A stretch of 64,000 nucleotides of DNA from Phocaeicola faecium (GCF_014837055.1 NZ_JACSPQ010000010.1:1-64000); one strand, 5' to 3'; counted from the stretch's first letter, positions 10,601 to 19,288 are shown. Program-made: numbers and translations. Notes: generated from the letters alone by a model not told the origin.

Positions 10601-11703
10601 CGAAAGAGAATCAAAAGAAGTTGTTTAAATATCTGTTCAGAGGAGCGAATGCCACAAACCAGTTGATTGCGGGATGTGGTATCGGTATGCTGCTTACTTA
10701 TCGTCAGATTAAGAACCATGAGGGAAAAATAACGTTCACCAGTACAGAAAAGAAGGGAACAAGTTTTTATCTCAGTTTCCCGATTCATAGCCGGAATTAC
10801 CACTATAAGCCGTCGGGACAAGAAGAAGAAAGCAAAAATGTATTTACCGGACAGATATCCACTTCTCTTTTAGAGGAAGTGGAGGTAGACAATACCCGTC
10901 ATCCCGATGCGCCATTGGTACTTGTGGTAGAAGACAACACGGCTTTGCGCTCTTTCATTTTGCAAAACCTTTCGGAGATATATCGGGTAGTTGGTGTTGA
11001 AAATGGGCAGCGGGCACTTGAAGAGGTAACGAAGCAACAGCCTGATTTGGTTTTGTCTGACGTGATGATGCCCGTAATGGATGGAAAAGAGTTATGCCGC
11101 CGTATCAAGGGAAATATGGAAACCAGTCACATACCGGTTATATTGCTGACTGCATTGGGAAGCCGTGAGCAGATATTGCAGGGCTTGGAGATAAAAGCAG
11201 ACCAATACATCGTAAAACCTTTCGATATGAAAGTGCTGGAAGCGACCATTCACACGGTTCTTGAAAACCGTAACCTGATTCGGATGCGGTACAGACAGGC
11301 GATAGACCATTTGGAAGATGAGGCTATGGAAGCTGTGCCTCCGGTTTCTGCGGGGTTGGATGATGAGTTCATGCAGCGGGTAACGGCTTTGGTTAAAGAA
11401 AAGTTAGGCAACGACCTTACGGTAGATACGCTTTGTGCTGCTGTCAATATGAGTCGGACCAGCTTCTATAACAAGATGAAAGCTCTTACCGGAATCGCAC
11501 CGAATGACTTTATACGGAATATCCGTATGAAAGAAGCCGCTTATCTGTTAAAAACACACCGGTATACGATTGCGGAAATAGCCGACCGTGTGGGGTTTGC
11601 TGACCCGAAGTATTTTACAGATGCGTTCAAGAAATTTTACGGTGTGCCGCCCAGCGTATATATGAAACAGGATATTAATCATACAACACGAACTGACTTA
11701 TGA
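7690..11703 (+). CDS. hybrid two-component system sensor/regulator (HTCS)
   Basis: 1337 aa from ATG 7690 (MRKIVILLF..., clean Sec signal to VQAQ). An upstream ATG at 7630 would add 20 residues and spoil the signal. Order: periplasmic two-bladed regulator propeller (about residues 20-680), Y_Y_Y domain, membrane segment (about 775-797), histidine kinase with H820 in HDIRTPLTL, N-box NLLSNALKYTP and DTGIGIP, receiver with D1124 in DVMMPVMDG, AraC-type HTH at the C-terminus. It senses a glycan fragment in the periplasm and binds DNA directly. The G2 box reads CGIGML rather than GxGIGL. No SusC/D nearby; the likely target is the divergent GH20 pair. Its stop overlaps the next start (ATGA). Confidence 0.95.
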   Translation: MRKIVILLFSLIVSFVSVQAQIFKYLGTDEGLSSRRVLSVRQTEQSYMWILTHKGVDRYDGKRFIHYNLQKDGRTVNFYPNLNSLKTDSKNRLWEIGKDGLAFCFDRMKNQFQLKFYLRDSFPETRKKPVTAIYLDKQDNIWFCVDNQQYIYRCSENRSVRLERSVPGKVISITQASDDLFYMATEYQLYAVRLQGGALSDVQVIDLKNISRINYIYYHASSGQLVVNTLLDKLFIYHPQTRDLVSMGNTMEDIGVNAIIPCRKNKDEILIATDGDGVYKLNVPRRKLGHFLQEDNKQSNKMNGSIIEDIYIDYADRIWIAIYPMGITVYNEKYPSYEWVKHSPNYTNSLVNNSINGIIEDSEGDTWYATDNGVSCYNPRTNRWTNYCSSFKDDFYSDNHIFFSLCEIHPGIILAGGYMSGVYLINKRTGKSVFYQQESDQNNETPDKYIRSIYKDDEGIIWTGGMYSLKAYEPEKRQKVVYDIGYSINQITRRDSVSLWIGSMYGIYVFDKTRKELRAFHSDIDFGCINTIYTPEEPDGNTKTYFGTYGNGLFVVDNRTGEITHYHTENSSLQTNNIFSILPNRNGGLMLGTELGLSLFNETEETFTYWSKEQGLLPADFNPNAAVRTSYGKLIFGSNDGAIVLPDSVSLPDKFSSRMVFSNFSIMYRSVIPGVKGSPLVRPLDETPSIELGYNQNTFSLEVSSINYDNPSNIQYSWKLEGFYDGWTPPSSDGLIRYTNLSPGNYTLKVRSILQDNHLVLEERTIQIIIGRPFWLTFWAFLIYAALIIGATYAWFRYQVIKRERRISKEKINFFTSAAHDIRTPLTLIKAPLSEIQRNEHLSEQGKANIGLAIQNTESLSELADNLLNFQKEDVYSSQTIVSEHELNDYLRKYLHPFKEYASQIGISLAYKSDFENLTVWIDRNKMDSIIRNLLSNALKYTPQGGSITVEAWHNKNRWFLCVSDTGIGIPKENQKKLFKYLFRGANATNQLIAGCGIGMLLTYRQIKNHEGKITFTSTEKKGTSFYLSFPIHSRNYHYKPSGQEEESKNVFTGQISTSLLEEVEVDNTRHPDAPLVLVVEDNTALRSFILQNLSEIYRVVGVENGQRALEEVTKQQPDLVLSDVMMPVMDGKELCRRIKGNMETSHIPVILLTALGSREQILQGLEIKADQYIVKPFDMKVLEATIHTVLENRNLIRMRYRQAIDHLEDEAMEAVPPVSAGLDDEFMQRVTALVKEKLGNDLTVDTLCAAVNMSRTSFYNKMKALTGIAPNDFIRNIRMKEAAYLLKTHRYTIAEIADRVGFADPKYFTDAFKKFYGVPPSVYMKQDINHTTRTDL

Positions 11704-12266
11704 ATTTTTACATCAAATCGTTTCTAATCTTCAGCCGCATCGGGTTGTTTACCATCGGTGGAGGATATGCAATGGTTCCACTGATAGAGGCAGACCTTGT
11801 CGACAAGCGGAAATGGATTAGCAAAGAAGATTTTCTCGATTTAATGGCTTTGGCGCAAACTGTTCCGGGGATATTTGCTGTCAATATCGCCATTTTCATC
11901 GGTTATAAGATACGTGGATTTTGGGGAGCTTTCTGGATGGCACTGGGAACAGTGCTTCCTTCGTTTGTCATTATGTTGCTCATTGCCCTCTTCTTTCGTC
12001 AACTCCAACATTTGGATACGGTTGAGCGTATCTTTAAAGGGATTCGTCCTGCCGTGGTGGCACTGATAGCCGCTCCTACTTTTAAAATGGCAAAGTCGGC
12101 ACGCATCAGCCGCTACAACATTTGGATTCCGGTTGTTTCTGCCTTGTTTATCTGGTTGTTGGGATTTTCGCCTATCTACGTAATCATTCTTTCCGGATTG
12201 GGAGGTTACCTGTATGGGGTGTATGAGAAAAAACAAAAAGCTAAGAAAGGAGAAGAAAAGCAATGA
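11700..12266 (+). CDS. chromate transporter family, half-size subunit 1
   Basis: 188 aa integral membrane protein of the CHR family (about 5-6 helices). Family signature at the N-terminus: FSRIGLFTIGGGYAMVPLI, then DFLDLMALAQTVPGIFAVNIAIFIGYKIRG. Short CHR proteins work as pairs encoded by adjacent genes, and the next gene is the partner. Its ATG overlaps the stop of the sensor gene by 4 bases, which implies translational coupling. Known members export chromate by exchange; in gut Bacteroidetes the real substrate is not established. Confidence 0.88.
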   Translation: MNFYIKSFLIFSRIGLFTIGGGYAMVPLIEADLVDKRKWISKEDFLDLMALAQTVPGIFAVNIAIFIGYKIRGFWGAFWMALGTVLPSFVIMLLIALFFRQLQHLDTVERIFKGIRPAVVALIAAPTFKMAKSARISRYNIWIPVVSALFIWLLGFSPIYVIILSGLGGYLYGVYEKKQKAKKGEEKQ

Positions 12267-12829
12267 TACTGTTTTTACAATTATTTTATACGTTTTTTAA
12301 AATCGGACTTTTTGGTTTTGGCGGAGGATACGCCATGCTTTCTATGATTCAGGGCGAAGTGGTAACCCGTTACGGGTGGCTTTCCACATCCGAATTTACA
12401 GATATCGTTGCGCTCAGCCAAATGACTCCGGGGCCTATCGGTATCAATTCGGCTACTTATGTGGGATACACGGCTGTTGTGAATGCCGGATATTCTCATG
12501 CAGTAGGTGTTATCGGGTCTGTCATCACAACCTTGTCGGTCGTGCTCCCGTCTTTTATTTTGATGATTGTAATCAGCCGTTTCTTCCTGAAGTTTCAGAA
12601 ACATCCGGCGGTAGAGGCCGTGTTTCGCGGACTGCGCCCCGGCGTGGTAGGCTTGCTTGCCGCCGCTGCTTTGGTATTGATGAACGGAGAGAATTTCGGA
12701 ACGGATACGTATCAGATTGTTATCAGTTCTTTGCTCTTCATCGGGGTTTTCATCGCTTCTTACCGCTATAAGGTTAACCCGATAATGCTGATTGTGATTT
12801 GTGGGGTGTTAGGTTACGCCTTTTATTGA
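12263..12829 (+). CDS. chromate transporter family, half-size subunit 2
   Basis: 188 aa partner of the preceding gene with the same fold in the opposite expected topology. Motifs: FKIGLFGFGGGYAMLSMIQ and DIVALSQMTPGPIGINSATYVGY, close to the conserved PGP region of CHR proteins. ATGA overlap with its partner and a strong hairpin terminator 42 bp downstream mark the end of the transcript. Substrate is uncertain; sulfate/chromate-like oxyanion is the family expectation. Confidence 0.88.
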   Translation: MILFLQLFYTFFKIGLFGFGGGYAMLSMIQGEVVTRYGWLSTSEFTDIVALSQMTPGPIGINSATYVGYTAVVNAGYSHAVGVIGSVITTLSVVLPSFILMIVISRFFLKFQKHPAVEAVFRGLRPGVVGLLAAAALVLMNGENFGTDTYQIVISSLLFIGVFIASYRYKVNPIMLIVICGVLGYAFY

Positions 12830-12870
12830 ATTGCGCCGGTTTTACCAGCATGACAATGGTGATATGAAAA

Positions 12871-12912
12871 GCCCCTGCACACCCGTCTGTAAACAAAGCG
12901 GTGTGTAGGGGC
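12871..12912. terminator. hairpin terminator, probably bidirectional
   Basis: Arms GCCCCTGCACACC (12871-12883) and GGTGTGTAGGGGC (12900-12912) pair along 13 bases with one G-T wobble. An A-run lies before and a T-containing run after. It separates the chromate transporter pair (plus) from the thioesterase gene (minus), which converge here. Confidence 0.8.
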
Positions 12913-12943
12913 TTCTCTCATTTTTCGGTCGCCCTAATTTCCG

Positions 12944-13354
12944 TTATTCCAATGAATCAACGTCCAATTCTTCACTCTTCCGATAGCCTGTACTGGTCAG
13001 TACGGCAACCAAAAGCTGTTCTTCATCTACGATTCTCACTTCGATAAACGGAGCGCGGGCATGATTGAATGTTTCGAATGCCTCGGCGTAAACATACCCT
13101 TCGCGCGCCGGGCGCAAGAAAGTAATGTTGGCATTCAAGGAAAGTGTCAGTTTCTGATGGCTGTTTGCCACAGCGGCAAAAGCTAAATCGGCTAACGTAA
13201 ACAAAGCTCCGCCCTGACATACGCCTCCTGCGTTCAGGTGGTTTTGCGTGATGAGCATACGTGCTTTCGCATATCCCGGCTGGATTTCCAGCAATTCTAC
13301 TCCGGCGTTAACCGCAAAGCGGTCGTTCGCCAACATTTCTTTCAGTGTTCCCAT
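12944..13354 (-). CDS. PaaI-type hotdog-fold thioesterase
   Basis: 136 aa from ATG 13354 (MGTLKEML). A start 13 codons upstream would overlap the preceding gene by 35 bases, whereas this start lies 4 bases after its stop. Hotdog fold with the PaaI signature HLNAGGVCQGGALFTLADLAFAAVAN and later ITFLRPAREGYVYAEA. It hydrolyses acyl-CoA or aryl-CoA thioesters in the cytoplasm. Translationally coupled to the Smr/DUF2027 gene, though a functional link is not evident. Confidence 0.88.
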   Translation of the reverse strand: MGTLKEMLANDRFAVNAGVELLEIQPGYAKARMLITQNHLNAGGVCQGGALFTLADLAFAAVANSHQKLTLSLNANITFLRPAREGYVYAEAFETFNHARAPFIEVRIVDEEQLLVAVLTSTGYRKSEELDVDSLE

Positions 13355-13358
13355 AGGT

Positions 13359-14411
13359 TTAGTGAATAGTAACCATTGTCGCTCCGAAACCATATTCGCG
13401 GAACGAAGCGTCTTGACTTTGGTAAGTTTTATATTTGCGTTTCAGTTCATCTAAAATAGCCCGTCGCAATACGCCGTCGCCCTTTCCGTGGATGAACACA
13501 ATCCGCTGTCCCTTGCGGTTTTTATATTCGTCGAGCGTTTTGCGGAATACATCCAACTGGTAGTTGAGCATTTCGGCGTTTCCCATTCCGGTGGTATCGT
13601 CTAACAGCTCATTGATATGTAAATCTACCTCTACGATGTCGTTTTTCATTGCTTTCGGCTGAGGCTGTTTCCGGGGAGCGGCAGGTACGCTTTTCTGCAA
13701 CAGCGCTTCTTTAATGTCTTCAGCCGAGACAAACACCTGTTTCGGGCTTTCGTCGTCTTTTACGATGTCGTAAATTAACGCCGGTTCATTGAAGAAATCG
13801 GAAGGCTGGAAAGTGTGCAGTTTATAAAACTTCACCGTGTCGATGCGTATTTCTTGGCTTACAGCCGGCTTGAGCTGGAAACTGCGGTCGTCTTTATAAG
13901 CCACTAATTGGACTGCTACGCGCTCCATTTCGTTCAGGTTAGCCTTTTCAAACTCTTCGAGGTGCATTTTCATGTTCGGCTTTACCGTGCCCCGGCTGCG
14001 CAATGTCCAGTTTTTCCCTTCTGCCGCCAGATACAGAAAATCAATAAAATAATTGCTGTCGTTTATCAGGTAAGCATCAAAGGCTGTGATGGATATTGCT
14101 TTAGCGTCTTGCGGAACGTAAGCCAGAAAGACATTCAGCACGTCATTTCCCCGAATCTCAGGCGCACGGTAAGTGATGGGTTTGTCATCTTCTTCCTCTT
14201 CTTCCGTTTCGGGAGCCACCTGCACCGGTTTCGATGTCGTTTTCAGCGGGATATTGTAATCGTCTGTTTCTATCACGACACATTCGCGTATGAGCATGGG
14301 TATTTCGAATCCGTCTTCATCTTCTACCAGCGCAATGTCTTTTCCCTGAAAGCCTTTCACTACGCCGCCTCCTACTTCGCTTAAAAAGCGGACTTTATCT
14401 CCTATTTTCAT
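13359..14411 (-). CDS. DUF2027 domain and Smr domain protein
   Basis: 350 aa cytoplasmic protein. N-terminal beta-rich segment ([21 protein letters not shown]..., to about residue 50) resembles a small KOW/SH3-like fold. The middle part is the Bacteroidetes-specific DUF2027 region. The C-terminal Smr domain, about residues 265-350, carries DLHINELL and [22 protein letters not shown], the HGKG loop being the Smr nuclease/nucleic-acid-binding signature. Smr domains occur in MutS2 and as stand-alone endonucleases acting on DNA or RNA; here MutS2 ATPase parts are absent. The -7 box TACATTTG is at 14440-14447. Confidence 0.88.
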   Translation of the reverse strand: MKIGDKVRFLSEVGGGVVKGFQGKDIALVEDEDGFEIPMLIRECVVIETDDYNIPLKTTSKPVQVAPETEEEEEDDKPITYRAPEIRGNDVLNVFLAYVPQDAKAISITAFDAYLINDSNYFIDFLYLAAEGKNWTLRSRGTVKPNMKMHLEEFEKANLNEMERVAVQLVAYKDDRSFQLKPAVSQEIRIDTVKFYKLHTFQPSDFFNEPALIYDIVKDDESPKQVFVSAEDIKEALLQKSVPAAPRKQPQPKAMKNDIVEVDLHINELLDDTTGMGNAEMLNYQLDVFRKTLDEYKNRKGQRIVFIHGKGDGVLRRAILDELKRKYKTYQSQDASFREYGFGATMVTIH

Positions 14412-14439
14412 TGTCTCTTATCTTTAATTGATTGAGTTA

Positions 14440-14447
14440 CAAATGTA
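14440..14447 (-). promoter_or_regulatory. -7 box of the DUF2027/Smr gene
   Basis: Minus strand TACATTTG fits TAnnTTTG and lies about 28 bp before the start codon. Array B begins about 97 bp further upstream. No clear -33 element. Confidence 0.5.
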
Positions 14448-14543
14448 AAAAGTTTCCGGTAAAAAAGAAAACATTGACCTTATTTATACTTTCTTTCCTT
14501 ACGAAAAAAAGAAGGGGAAATAGTCAGCCGATATATCCTGAAA

Positions 14544-14627
14544 AACGCTAACGGTAGCGTGGGGCATTCCATGCGGTAGTGTTGACCGATTCTATTCGGA
14601 AGACTGACCGGTTCTACCGTTAGTGTT
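14544..14627. repeat. 22-bp-period modular array B (4 units)
   Basis: Four 18-mers at 14544, 14566, 14588 and 14610: AACGCTAACGGTAGCGTG, ATTCCATGCGGTAGTGTT, GATTCTATTCGGAAGACT and GGTTCTACCGTTAGTGTT, with linkers GGGC, GACC, GACC. It lies between potD (3' side) and the DUF2027 promoter, in the gap 14412-14701. A GGCTTG...CAAGG motif follows at 14658-14672. Confidence 0.87.
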
Positions 14628-14701
14628 TTTGACGTTTACGGCTAAGAGGTAAAAGGCTTGAAACAAGGCGGTTATGCGTATTCATGTTTCATCCCGTTTT
14701 T

Positions 14702-16039
14702 TTACCTTCTGATAACGCGCCGGCGCTTGCGGTGTTGCAATCGTTTGCGTTTGTACGCCGTCCACCGACGGTGAATTTGCCAGAGGCTCAAACCTCCCAC
14801 CACTACAAGTATCAGGACTACGATGCCGCTGTTCAGATTGTCTCCTTTTACGCGCGACCAAATTTCAAGCACCTGTGCCGTATGTTCGCCGAAATCTCGA
14901 ATCATGGCGCAGCGGGCAATAACGGAGCGGTCGGGATATTGCGTATTACGCAGTTTTACGTGTTTCGCCGTATCGCCGAAAAAATAGCTCGCATCCACAT
15001 ACCCGGTCAGCGTAGAGTCGGTACAAGCCTCCAGAATTTCGGGGGCGGCTATCGAACTGACGTATCCGTTTTCTTCCATATTGCGCAGAGCAATGTCGGG
15101 ACGGCAAAGGAAATTGATGAAGTAACTTGCCGCCTCTTTGTTACGGGCGTACCGGGGGATTACCCAACCGTCGTACCAAACGTTACTGCCTTCCTCCGGC
15201 ACGGTATAAGCCAAGTCAACGCCTACTGCCTGTGCCTCCTCGATGGCCCACTGCGCATCTCCGCTCCACGTCATGTTCAGCCACGCCTTTCCTTTGGTCA
15301 TCATTTCCTTGCCGAAATCGGCTTCCCAACCCGCCACATTCGGTTTCAGCAGCTTCAGATACTTTTCCACCGAGTCCATAGCCGCAGGCGAGTAGTCGTT
15401 CATCAGCTCAGATACCGTCTTGCTTCCGTCCTTCAACTCCTGCCGGTGCGCATACAGCAATGCCGTTCCGTAAGAATCGCGGTAAGCATCTTTCATCAGA
15501 ATTTTTCCAGAAAAGCGTTTGTCCCACAAACATCCCCATGACGCCAACTCCTTTTCTTTGACAAATTTCTTATTGTAAAGGATGCCTGCCGTTCCCCACA
15601 TGTAACAAACGGCATACCGGCTGGCAGGCAAGTCGCCGTCTGCCGTCAGCTTGTCAATCTGCTCGCGGATAAACGGGGCAACGTTGTTCATATAATTGGG
15701 AGAGTGGGCAAATACCGTGTCGATAGGCAACAGCAACCCCTTATGCAGCATACGTTCGATGATATATTCCGAGGGGCATACCACATCAAAGTCTTCGTGT
15801 CCCTTTTCTATCTTGGTAAGCATGATTTCGTTGATATCAAAGGTTTGATACACGATTCGTATGTCTTTTCCGGTCTGTTCCTTGTAATACTGTTGGAAAT
15901 CTTCCAGTACACCTTCGCCGATGTAATCTGCCCAGTTATAGATTTTAAGTATATTCTCCCGCTTTTCGGCGGCATTATAACAACTCGAAAATCCGATACA
16001 GGCAAGTAATGTTACGAGGATAAGATTCAGCTTTTTCAT
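14702..16039 (-). CDS. potD: polyamine ABC transporter substrate-binding protein with C-terminal membrane anchor
   Basis: 445 aa, about 100 longer than E. coli PotD. Lipobox at FSSC near residue 20. The binding-protein fold starts ILKIYNWADYIGEGVLEDF, the PotD/PotF signature, followed by YQTFDINEIMLTKIEKGHEDFDVVCPSEY and WSGDAQWA. Unusually, the C-terminus adds a hydrophobic helix (about residues 405-422, NSGIVVLILVVVGGLSLW) and a very basic tail, so the protein seems tethered at both ends. Last gene of potABCD; its start overlaps the potC stop by 4 bases. Spermidine/putrescine binding is inferred from family. Confidence 0.9.
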   Translation of the reverse strand: MKKLNLILVTLLACIGFSSCYNAAEKRENILKIYNWADYIGEGVLEDFQQYYKEQTGKDIRIVYQTFDINEIMLTKIEKGHEDFDVVCPSEYIIERMLHKGLLLPIDTVFAHSPNYMNNVAPFIREQIDKLTADGDLPASRYAVCYMWGTAGILYNKKFVKEKELASWGCLWDKRFSGKILMKDAYRDSYGTALLYAHRQELKDGSKTVSELMNDYSPAAMDSVEKYLKLLKPNVAGWEADFGKEMMTKGKAWLNMTWSGDAQWAIEEAQAVGVDLAYTVPEEGSNVWYDGWVIPRYARNKEAASYFINFLCRPDIALRNMEENGYVSSIAAPEILEACTDSTLTGYVDASYFFGDTAKHVKLRNTQYPDRSVIARCAMIRDFGEHTAQVLEIWSRVKGDNLNSGIVVLILVVVGGLSLWQIHRRWTAYKRKRLQHRKRRRVIRR

Positions 16040-16845
16040 TTCGTTTTCTGTGATTGAAGTTGTTTCTTCTTATCAGTCCGCAGGTTAAGCACGATAAGGG
16101 TAACCAATATCACGATAAAGATAATGGCAGACAGCGGACGCAGTTCGGGAGTCAGTCCTCCCTTGCGGGCATCAGCATAGATGTAGGTAGAGAGGGTTTC
16201 CAATCCCTGATTTCCGATGGTAAATACCGTTACGGCGAAATCGTCGATAGAGATAGTCAACGCCAGAATAAACCCGCTTATCATTCCCGGACGGATTTCG
16301 GGGATGATAACTTTCCATAACGCCTGCATGGGCGTAGCTCCCAAGTCGAGTGCCGCTTCATATAAGTTCGGATTCATCTGTTTCAGTCGGGGAAGCACAC
16401 TCAATACCACGTAAGGCGTACAAAACGTAATATGTGCCAATACGACGGTAGTAAATCCCTGAGTGATTCCTAACGAAACGAACAGCAGGAACAGCGAAAT
16501 ACCCGTAATAATGTCTCCGTTCAGAATAGGAATGGTATTGACAAACCCCATTGCTTTACGGTTTCGTGCTTTCAGGTTGAAGATGCCTATTGCTGCGATG
16601 CTGCCCAAAAGGGTAGAGACCGTTGCCGCGATAACAGCAATCGCCACGGTGTTGATACACGCATTCATGAGCGAATGATGGGCATTGGTATTTAAGAGCG
16701 AGCCGTAAAGTTTCAGCGAGAATCCCGTCCAGTTACCCAATACTTTCGATTCGGTAAACGAATAGATGATGATGATAGCTATCGGGGCATAAAGCAGTAA
16801 CAGCAACACCCATAGGTAGGTCTGCATAAGGATTCGTTTTACCAT
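16036..16845 (-). CDS. potC: spermidine/putrescine ABC transporter permease
   Basis: 269 aa inner-membrane permease with about six helices. The BPD_transp_1 EAA loop is visible as EAALDLGATPMQALWKVIIPEIRPGM around residues 165-190, which contacts the PotA ATPase. It overlaps potB upstream (7 bases) and potD downstream (4 bases), so all are translated from one message. Confidence 0.93.
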   Translation of the reverse strand: MVKRILMQTYLWVLLLLLYAPIAIIIIYSFTESKVLGNWTGFSLKLYGSLLNTNAHHSLMNACINTVAIAVIAATVSTLLGSIAAIGIFNLKARNRKAMGFVNTIPILNGDIITGISLFLLFVSLGITQGFTTVVLAHITFCTPYVVLSVLPRLKQMNPNLYEAALDLGATPMQALWKVIIPEIRPGMISGFILALTISIDDFAVTVFTIGNQGLETLSTYIYADARKGGLTPELRPLSAIIFIVILVTLIVLNLRTDKKKQLQSQKTK

Positions 16846-17636
16846 AGTCCGCCTCCTTTCTCTGTTTCTGATTTCTCATCGGAACTGAAGAGCGAAGTGG
16901 CGGCTATCAGGAATAACATAATCAGCGACAGCGCCGCGCCGTAGTTCCACAAACTGTTGTTGATGTTCTCCTGAATCGTAGTACCAAACAGCTTGATGTT
17001 ATTCATCGTAAGCAGTTCGGCGATGGCAAAGGTAGAGATGGTAGGCATGAACACCATCATGATTCCGCTCACGATGCCCGGCATGGAGAGCGGGAAGACT
17101 ACTTTCCAGAATACCTGATAAGAGTTTGCCCCCAAGTCTTGTGCCGCTTCGATGTAGCTGCTGTCCATTTTCTGTAATGTATTGTATATCGGATAAATCA
17201 TGAAAGGAATGAAGTTATAGATCATTCCGAATATCAAAGCGCCTTCGCCCAGCGGCAGTTGGAAGAAATCGAACAGAGCTACCGTGGCAAGCGTACGCAC
17301 CAGTATGTTTACCCACATGGGGAGGATGAACAGCATGATGATGGTTTTCGAGTAGCTTGATTTGCTCCGGCTCAGAATCCAAGCGGCGGGATACCCCAAG
17401 AGGATGCACCCGATGGTGGTAAGGATGGCGATGCCGATGGAATAAATAAAGGTGTTCATGGCTTCGGGATGGTCGAAGAACTTACGGAAGTTGTCCAGCG
17501 TAAGGTGTCCGCCATCGTCGGTAAAGGCGTAAACCACAATCAGCAGCAGCGGGATGATTACAAATATCACTGAAAATATCAGGTAAGGCAGCGTCCAACT
17601 TTTACGCGACGCGAAAAATAGTTGCAGTTTGTTCAT
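16839..17636 (-). CDS. potB: spermidine/putrescine ABC transporter permease
   Basis: 265 aa from ATG 17634-17636 (MNKLQLFFASRKSWTLPYLIF). A longer upstream reading has a Pro/His-rich stretch that does not look like protein and would overlap potA. Six-helix permease with EAA loop EAAQDLGANSYQVFWKVVFPLSMPGI. Forms the channel with PotC. It lies 26 bp after potA. Confidence 0.93.
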   Translation of the reverse strand: MNKLQLFFASRKSWTLPYLIFSVIFVIIPLLLIVVYAFTDDGGHLTLDNFRKFFDHPEAMNTFIYSIGIAILTTIGCILLGYPAAWILSRSKSSYSKTIIMLFILPMWVNILVRTLATVALFDFFQLPLGEGALIFGMIYNFIPFMIYPIYNTLQKMDSSYIEAAQDLGANSYQVFWKVVFPLSMPGIVSGIMMVFMPTISTFAIAELLTMNNIKLFGTTIQENINNSLWNYGAALSLIMLFLIAATSLFSSDEKSETEKGGGLW

Positions 17637-17662
17637 TTCTTTAATAAAAGCAGGCAACAGGG

Positions 17663-19051
17663 TTATACAATAACACGGATGTCTTGGGGGCGGATGGTGA
17701 TACCCACACGGTCGGAATCGTCCCACACATCGTTCGTGTCAACAAAAACGTTTTCATCCCAGTCTGATAGCACGGTCAGGTGATAATGATTCCCCTTGTA
17801 AAGGATAAACTTCACTTCGCCCGTCAACATTCCGTCTTCGGCATCGTCTTGCAGGATAACCTTGTCGAAGTCTACCTCTATGCGCACCGGTTGTCCGTTT
17901 TCCGGAATCTTTTCAGACGGTATGGGAGCACATTCAAATTCACATCCCAAGAATTCTACGTGGGTGGCGTCTTTTACTTTTCCTTCGAACACATTGCAAG
18001 TACGCTCTTTCTTCATAATATGGATATCGAACGGCTTGACGAGCAGTCCCACTTCGCTGCCCACCTCGAACGCATGATAATCTTGAACGATAATCTCATA
18101 GTCGGCACACATCACTGCCATTTCGTAATGAACACCCTTGAAGATGCACGACTGTACCACGCCGCGCAGTTGTGCCCGGTCTGATACGGGGAATATGTAT
18201 AAATCTTCCGGGCGGATAACCACATCCACCGGAGCGTTCTCGCCGAAACCTTCATCGACACACTCAAACTCTTGTCCGCAGAACCTAACCAGCTTGTCTT
18301 TCACCATTGTACCGTTCAGGATGTTGCTTTCGCCGATAAAATCTGCTACAAATGCATTGATAGGCTCGTTGTAAATATCGGTAGGCGTACCGATTTGTTG
18401 TATTTTTCCTTCGCTCATTACTACGATGGTGTCGCTCAGCGTAAGCGCTTCCTCTTGGTCGTGGGTGACATAAACAAAGGTGATTCCCAGCCGTTTGTGC
18501 ATCTCTTTCAGCTCCATCTGCATGTCTTTCCGCATCTTGAGGTCGAGCGCAGCCAGCGGTTCGTCGAGCAGTAACACCTCTGGCTCGTTGACGATGGCAC
18601 GCGCTATCGCCACCCGTTGCTGCTGTCCGCCCGAAAGCGAGTCCACATCGCGATACTCGTAGTCCGTCATTCCCACCATTTTCAATGCAGCTTTCACCTT
18701 GCGCGTCATGTCTTGCTTGGGCATCTTTTTCAGTTTCAGCCCGAAAGCAATGTTGTCGTACACGTTCAGATGAGGGAACAAGGCATATTTTTGAAAGACC
18801 GTATTGACCGGCCGCCTGTGGGGAGGCGTTTGGGTTATTTCTTTTCCGCTGATACAGATGTTCCCTTCCGATGCGGTTTGAAATCCGGCAATCAGTCGCA
18901 ACAACGTTGTTTTTCCACATCCCGACGGCCCCAATATCGTTACAAACTCCCCTTTGCGGATGGAAAGATTGATGTGGTCTAAAGCTGTTTTGTCACCAAA
19001 AAACTTAGATACGTTGTTTATTTCAATGATTGTTTTGTTATCGTTTTGCAT
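17663..19051 (-). CDS. potA: spermidine/putrescine ABC transporter ATPase with extended C-terminus
   Basis: 462 aa from ATG 19049-19051 ([20 protein letters not shown]); upstream sequence has no good start. Nucleotide-binding domain: Walker [10 protein letters not shown], signature [14 protein letters not shown], Walker [13 protein letters not shown]-loop THDQEEA. E. coli PotA is about 378 aa; the extra length here is a second TOBE/OB-like copy. The segments ending KPFDIHIM and RPQDIRVIV, each preceded by a GxHYxxxV-type strand ([20 protein letters not shown]), look like an internal duplication. First gene of potABCD, divergent from cmk. The -7 TATCTTTG is at 19071-19078 minus. Confidence 0.93.
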   Translation of the reverse strand: MQNDNKTIIEINNVSKFFGDKTALDHINLSIRKGEFVTILGPSGCGKTTLLRLIAGFQTASEGNICISGKEITQTPPHRRPVNTVFQKYALFPHLNVYDNIAFGLKLKKMPKQDMTRKVKAALKMVGMTDYEYRDVDSLSGGQQQRVAIARAIVNEPEVLLLDEPLAALDLKMRKDMQMELKEMHKRLGITFVYVTHDQEEALTLSDTIVVMSEGKIQQIGTPTDIYNEPINAFVADFIGESNILNGTMVKDKLVRFCGQEFECVDEGFGENAPVDVVIRPEDLYIFPVSDRAQLRGVVQSCIFKGVHYEMAVMCADYEIIVQDYHAFEVGSEVGLLVKPFDIHIMKKERTCNVFEGKVKDATHVEFLGCEFECAPIPSEKIPENGQPVRIEVDFDKVILQDDAEDGMLTGEVKFILYKGNHYHLTVLSDWDENVFVDTNDVWDDSDRVGITIRPQDIRVIV

Positions 19052-19070
19052 GTCTTTTGAAAATTGTGCG

Positions 19071-19078
19071 CAAAGATA
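19071..19078 (-). promoter_or_regulatory. -7 box of the potABCD operon
   Basis: Minus strand TATCTTTG, 19 bp before the potA ATG, fits TAnnTTTG. It supports the ATG at 19051 over longer starts, because those would lie upstream of the box. Confidence 0.6.
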
Positions 19079-19160
19079 CATATATAATGTTACAGCGGTA
19101 AATGTTTGGGCAAATAAATTGCGTGGAACGCTTATTCTTATGCCGATGAAACCGGCTTGA

Positions 19161-19244
19161 AACACAAGCCGTAGCGTTAGTAAACACATGCGGTAGTGTG
19201 AACAGGTTTATGCGGTAGTGTTGATGAACACATGCGGTAAAGAA
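19161..19244. repeat. 22-bp-period modular array C (4 units)
   Basis: Four 18-mers at 19161, 19183, 19205 and 19227: AACACAAGCCGTAGCGTT, AACACATGCGGTAGTGTG, GGTTTATGCGGTAGTGTT and AACACATGCGGTAAAGAA, with linkers AGTA, AACA, GATG. It lies centrally between the divergent potA and cmk promoters. A GGCTTG/CAAGCC hairpin (19154-19170) overlaps its left end. Confidence 0.87.
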
Positions 19245-19280
19245 AACGGCCTAATATTGACGGCTTTTGAAACTTTTATT

Positions 19281-19288
19281 TATCTTTG
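19281..19288 (+). promoter_or_regulatory. -7 box of cmk-ispH
   Basis: TATCTTTG, 36 bp before the cmk ATG, matches TAnnTTTG. Confidence 0.55.

Noticed and set aside
2942-12829. A polysaccharide utilisation locus in the strict sense
   Set aside because: There is an HTCS and glycosidases, but no SusC/SusD pair in the window.
14684-15541. 285-codon plus-strand open frame opposite potD
   Set aside because: Antisense shadow of a clear gene; its translation shows no family pattern and it lacks a promoter.
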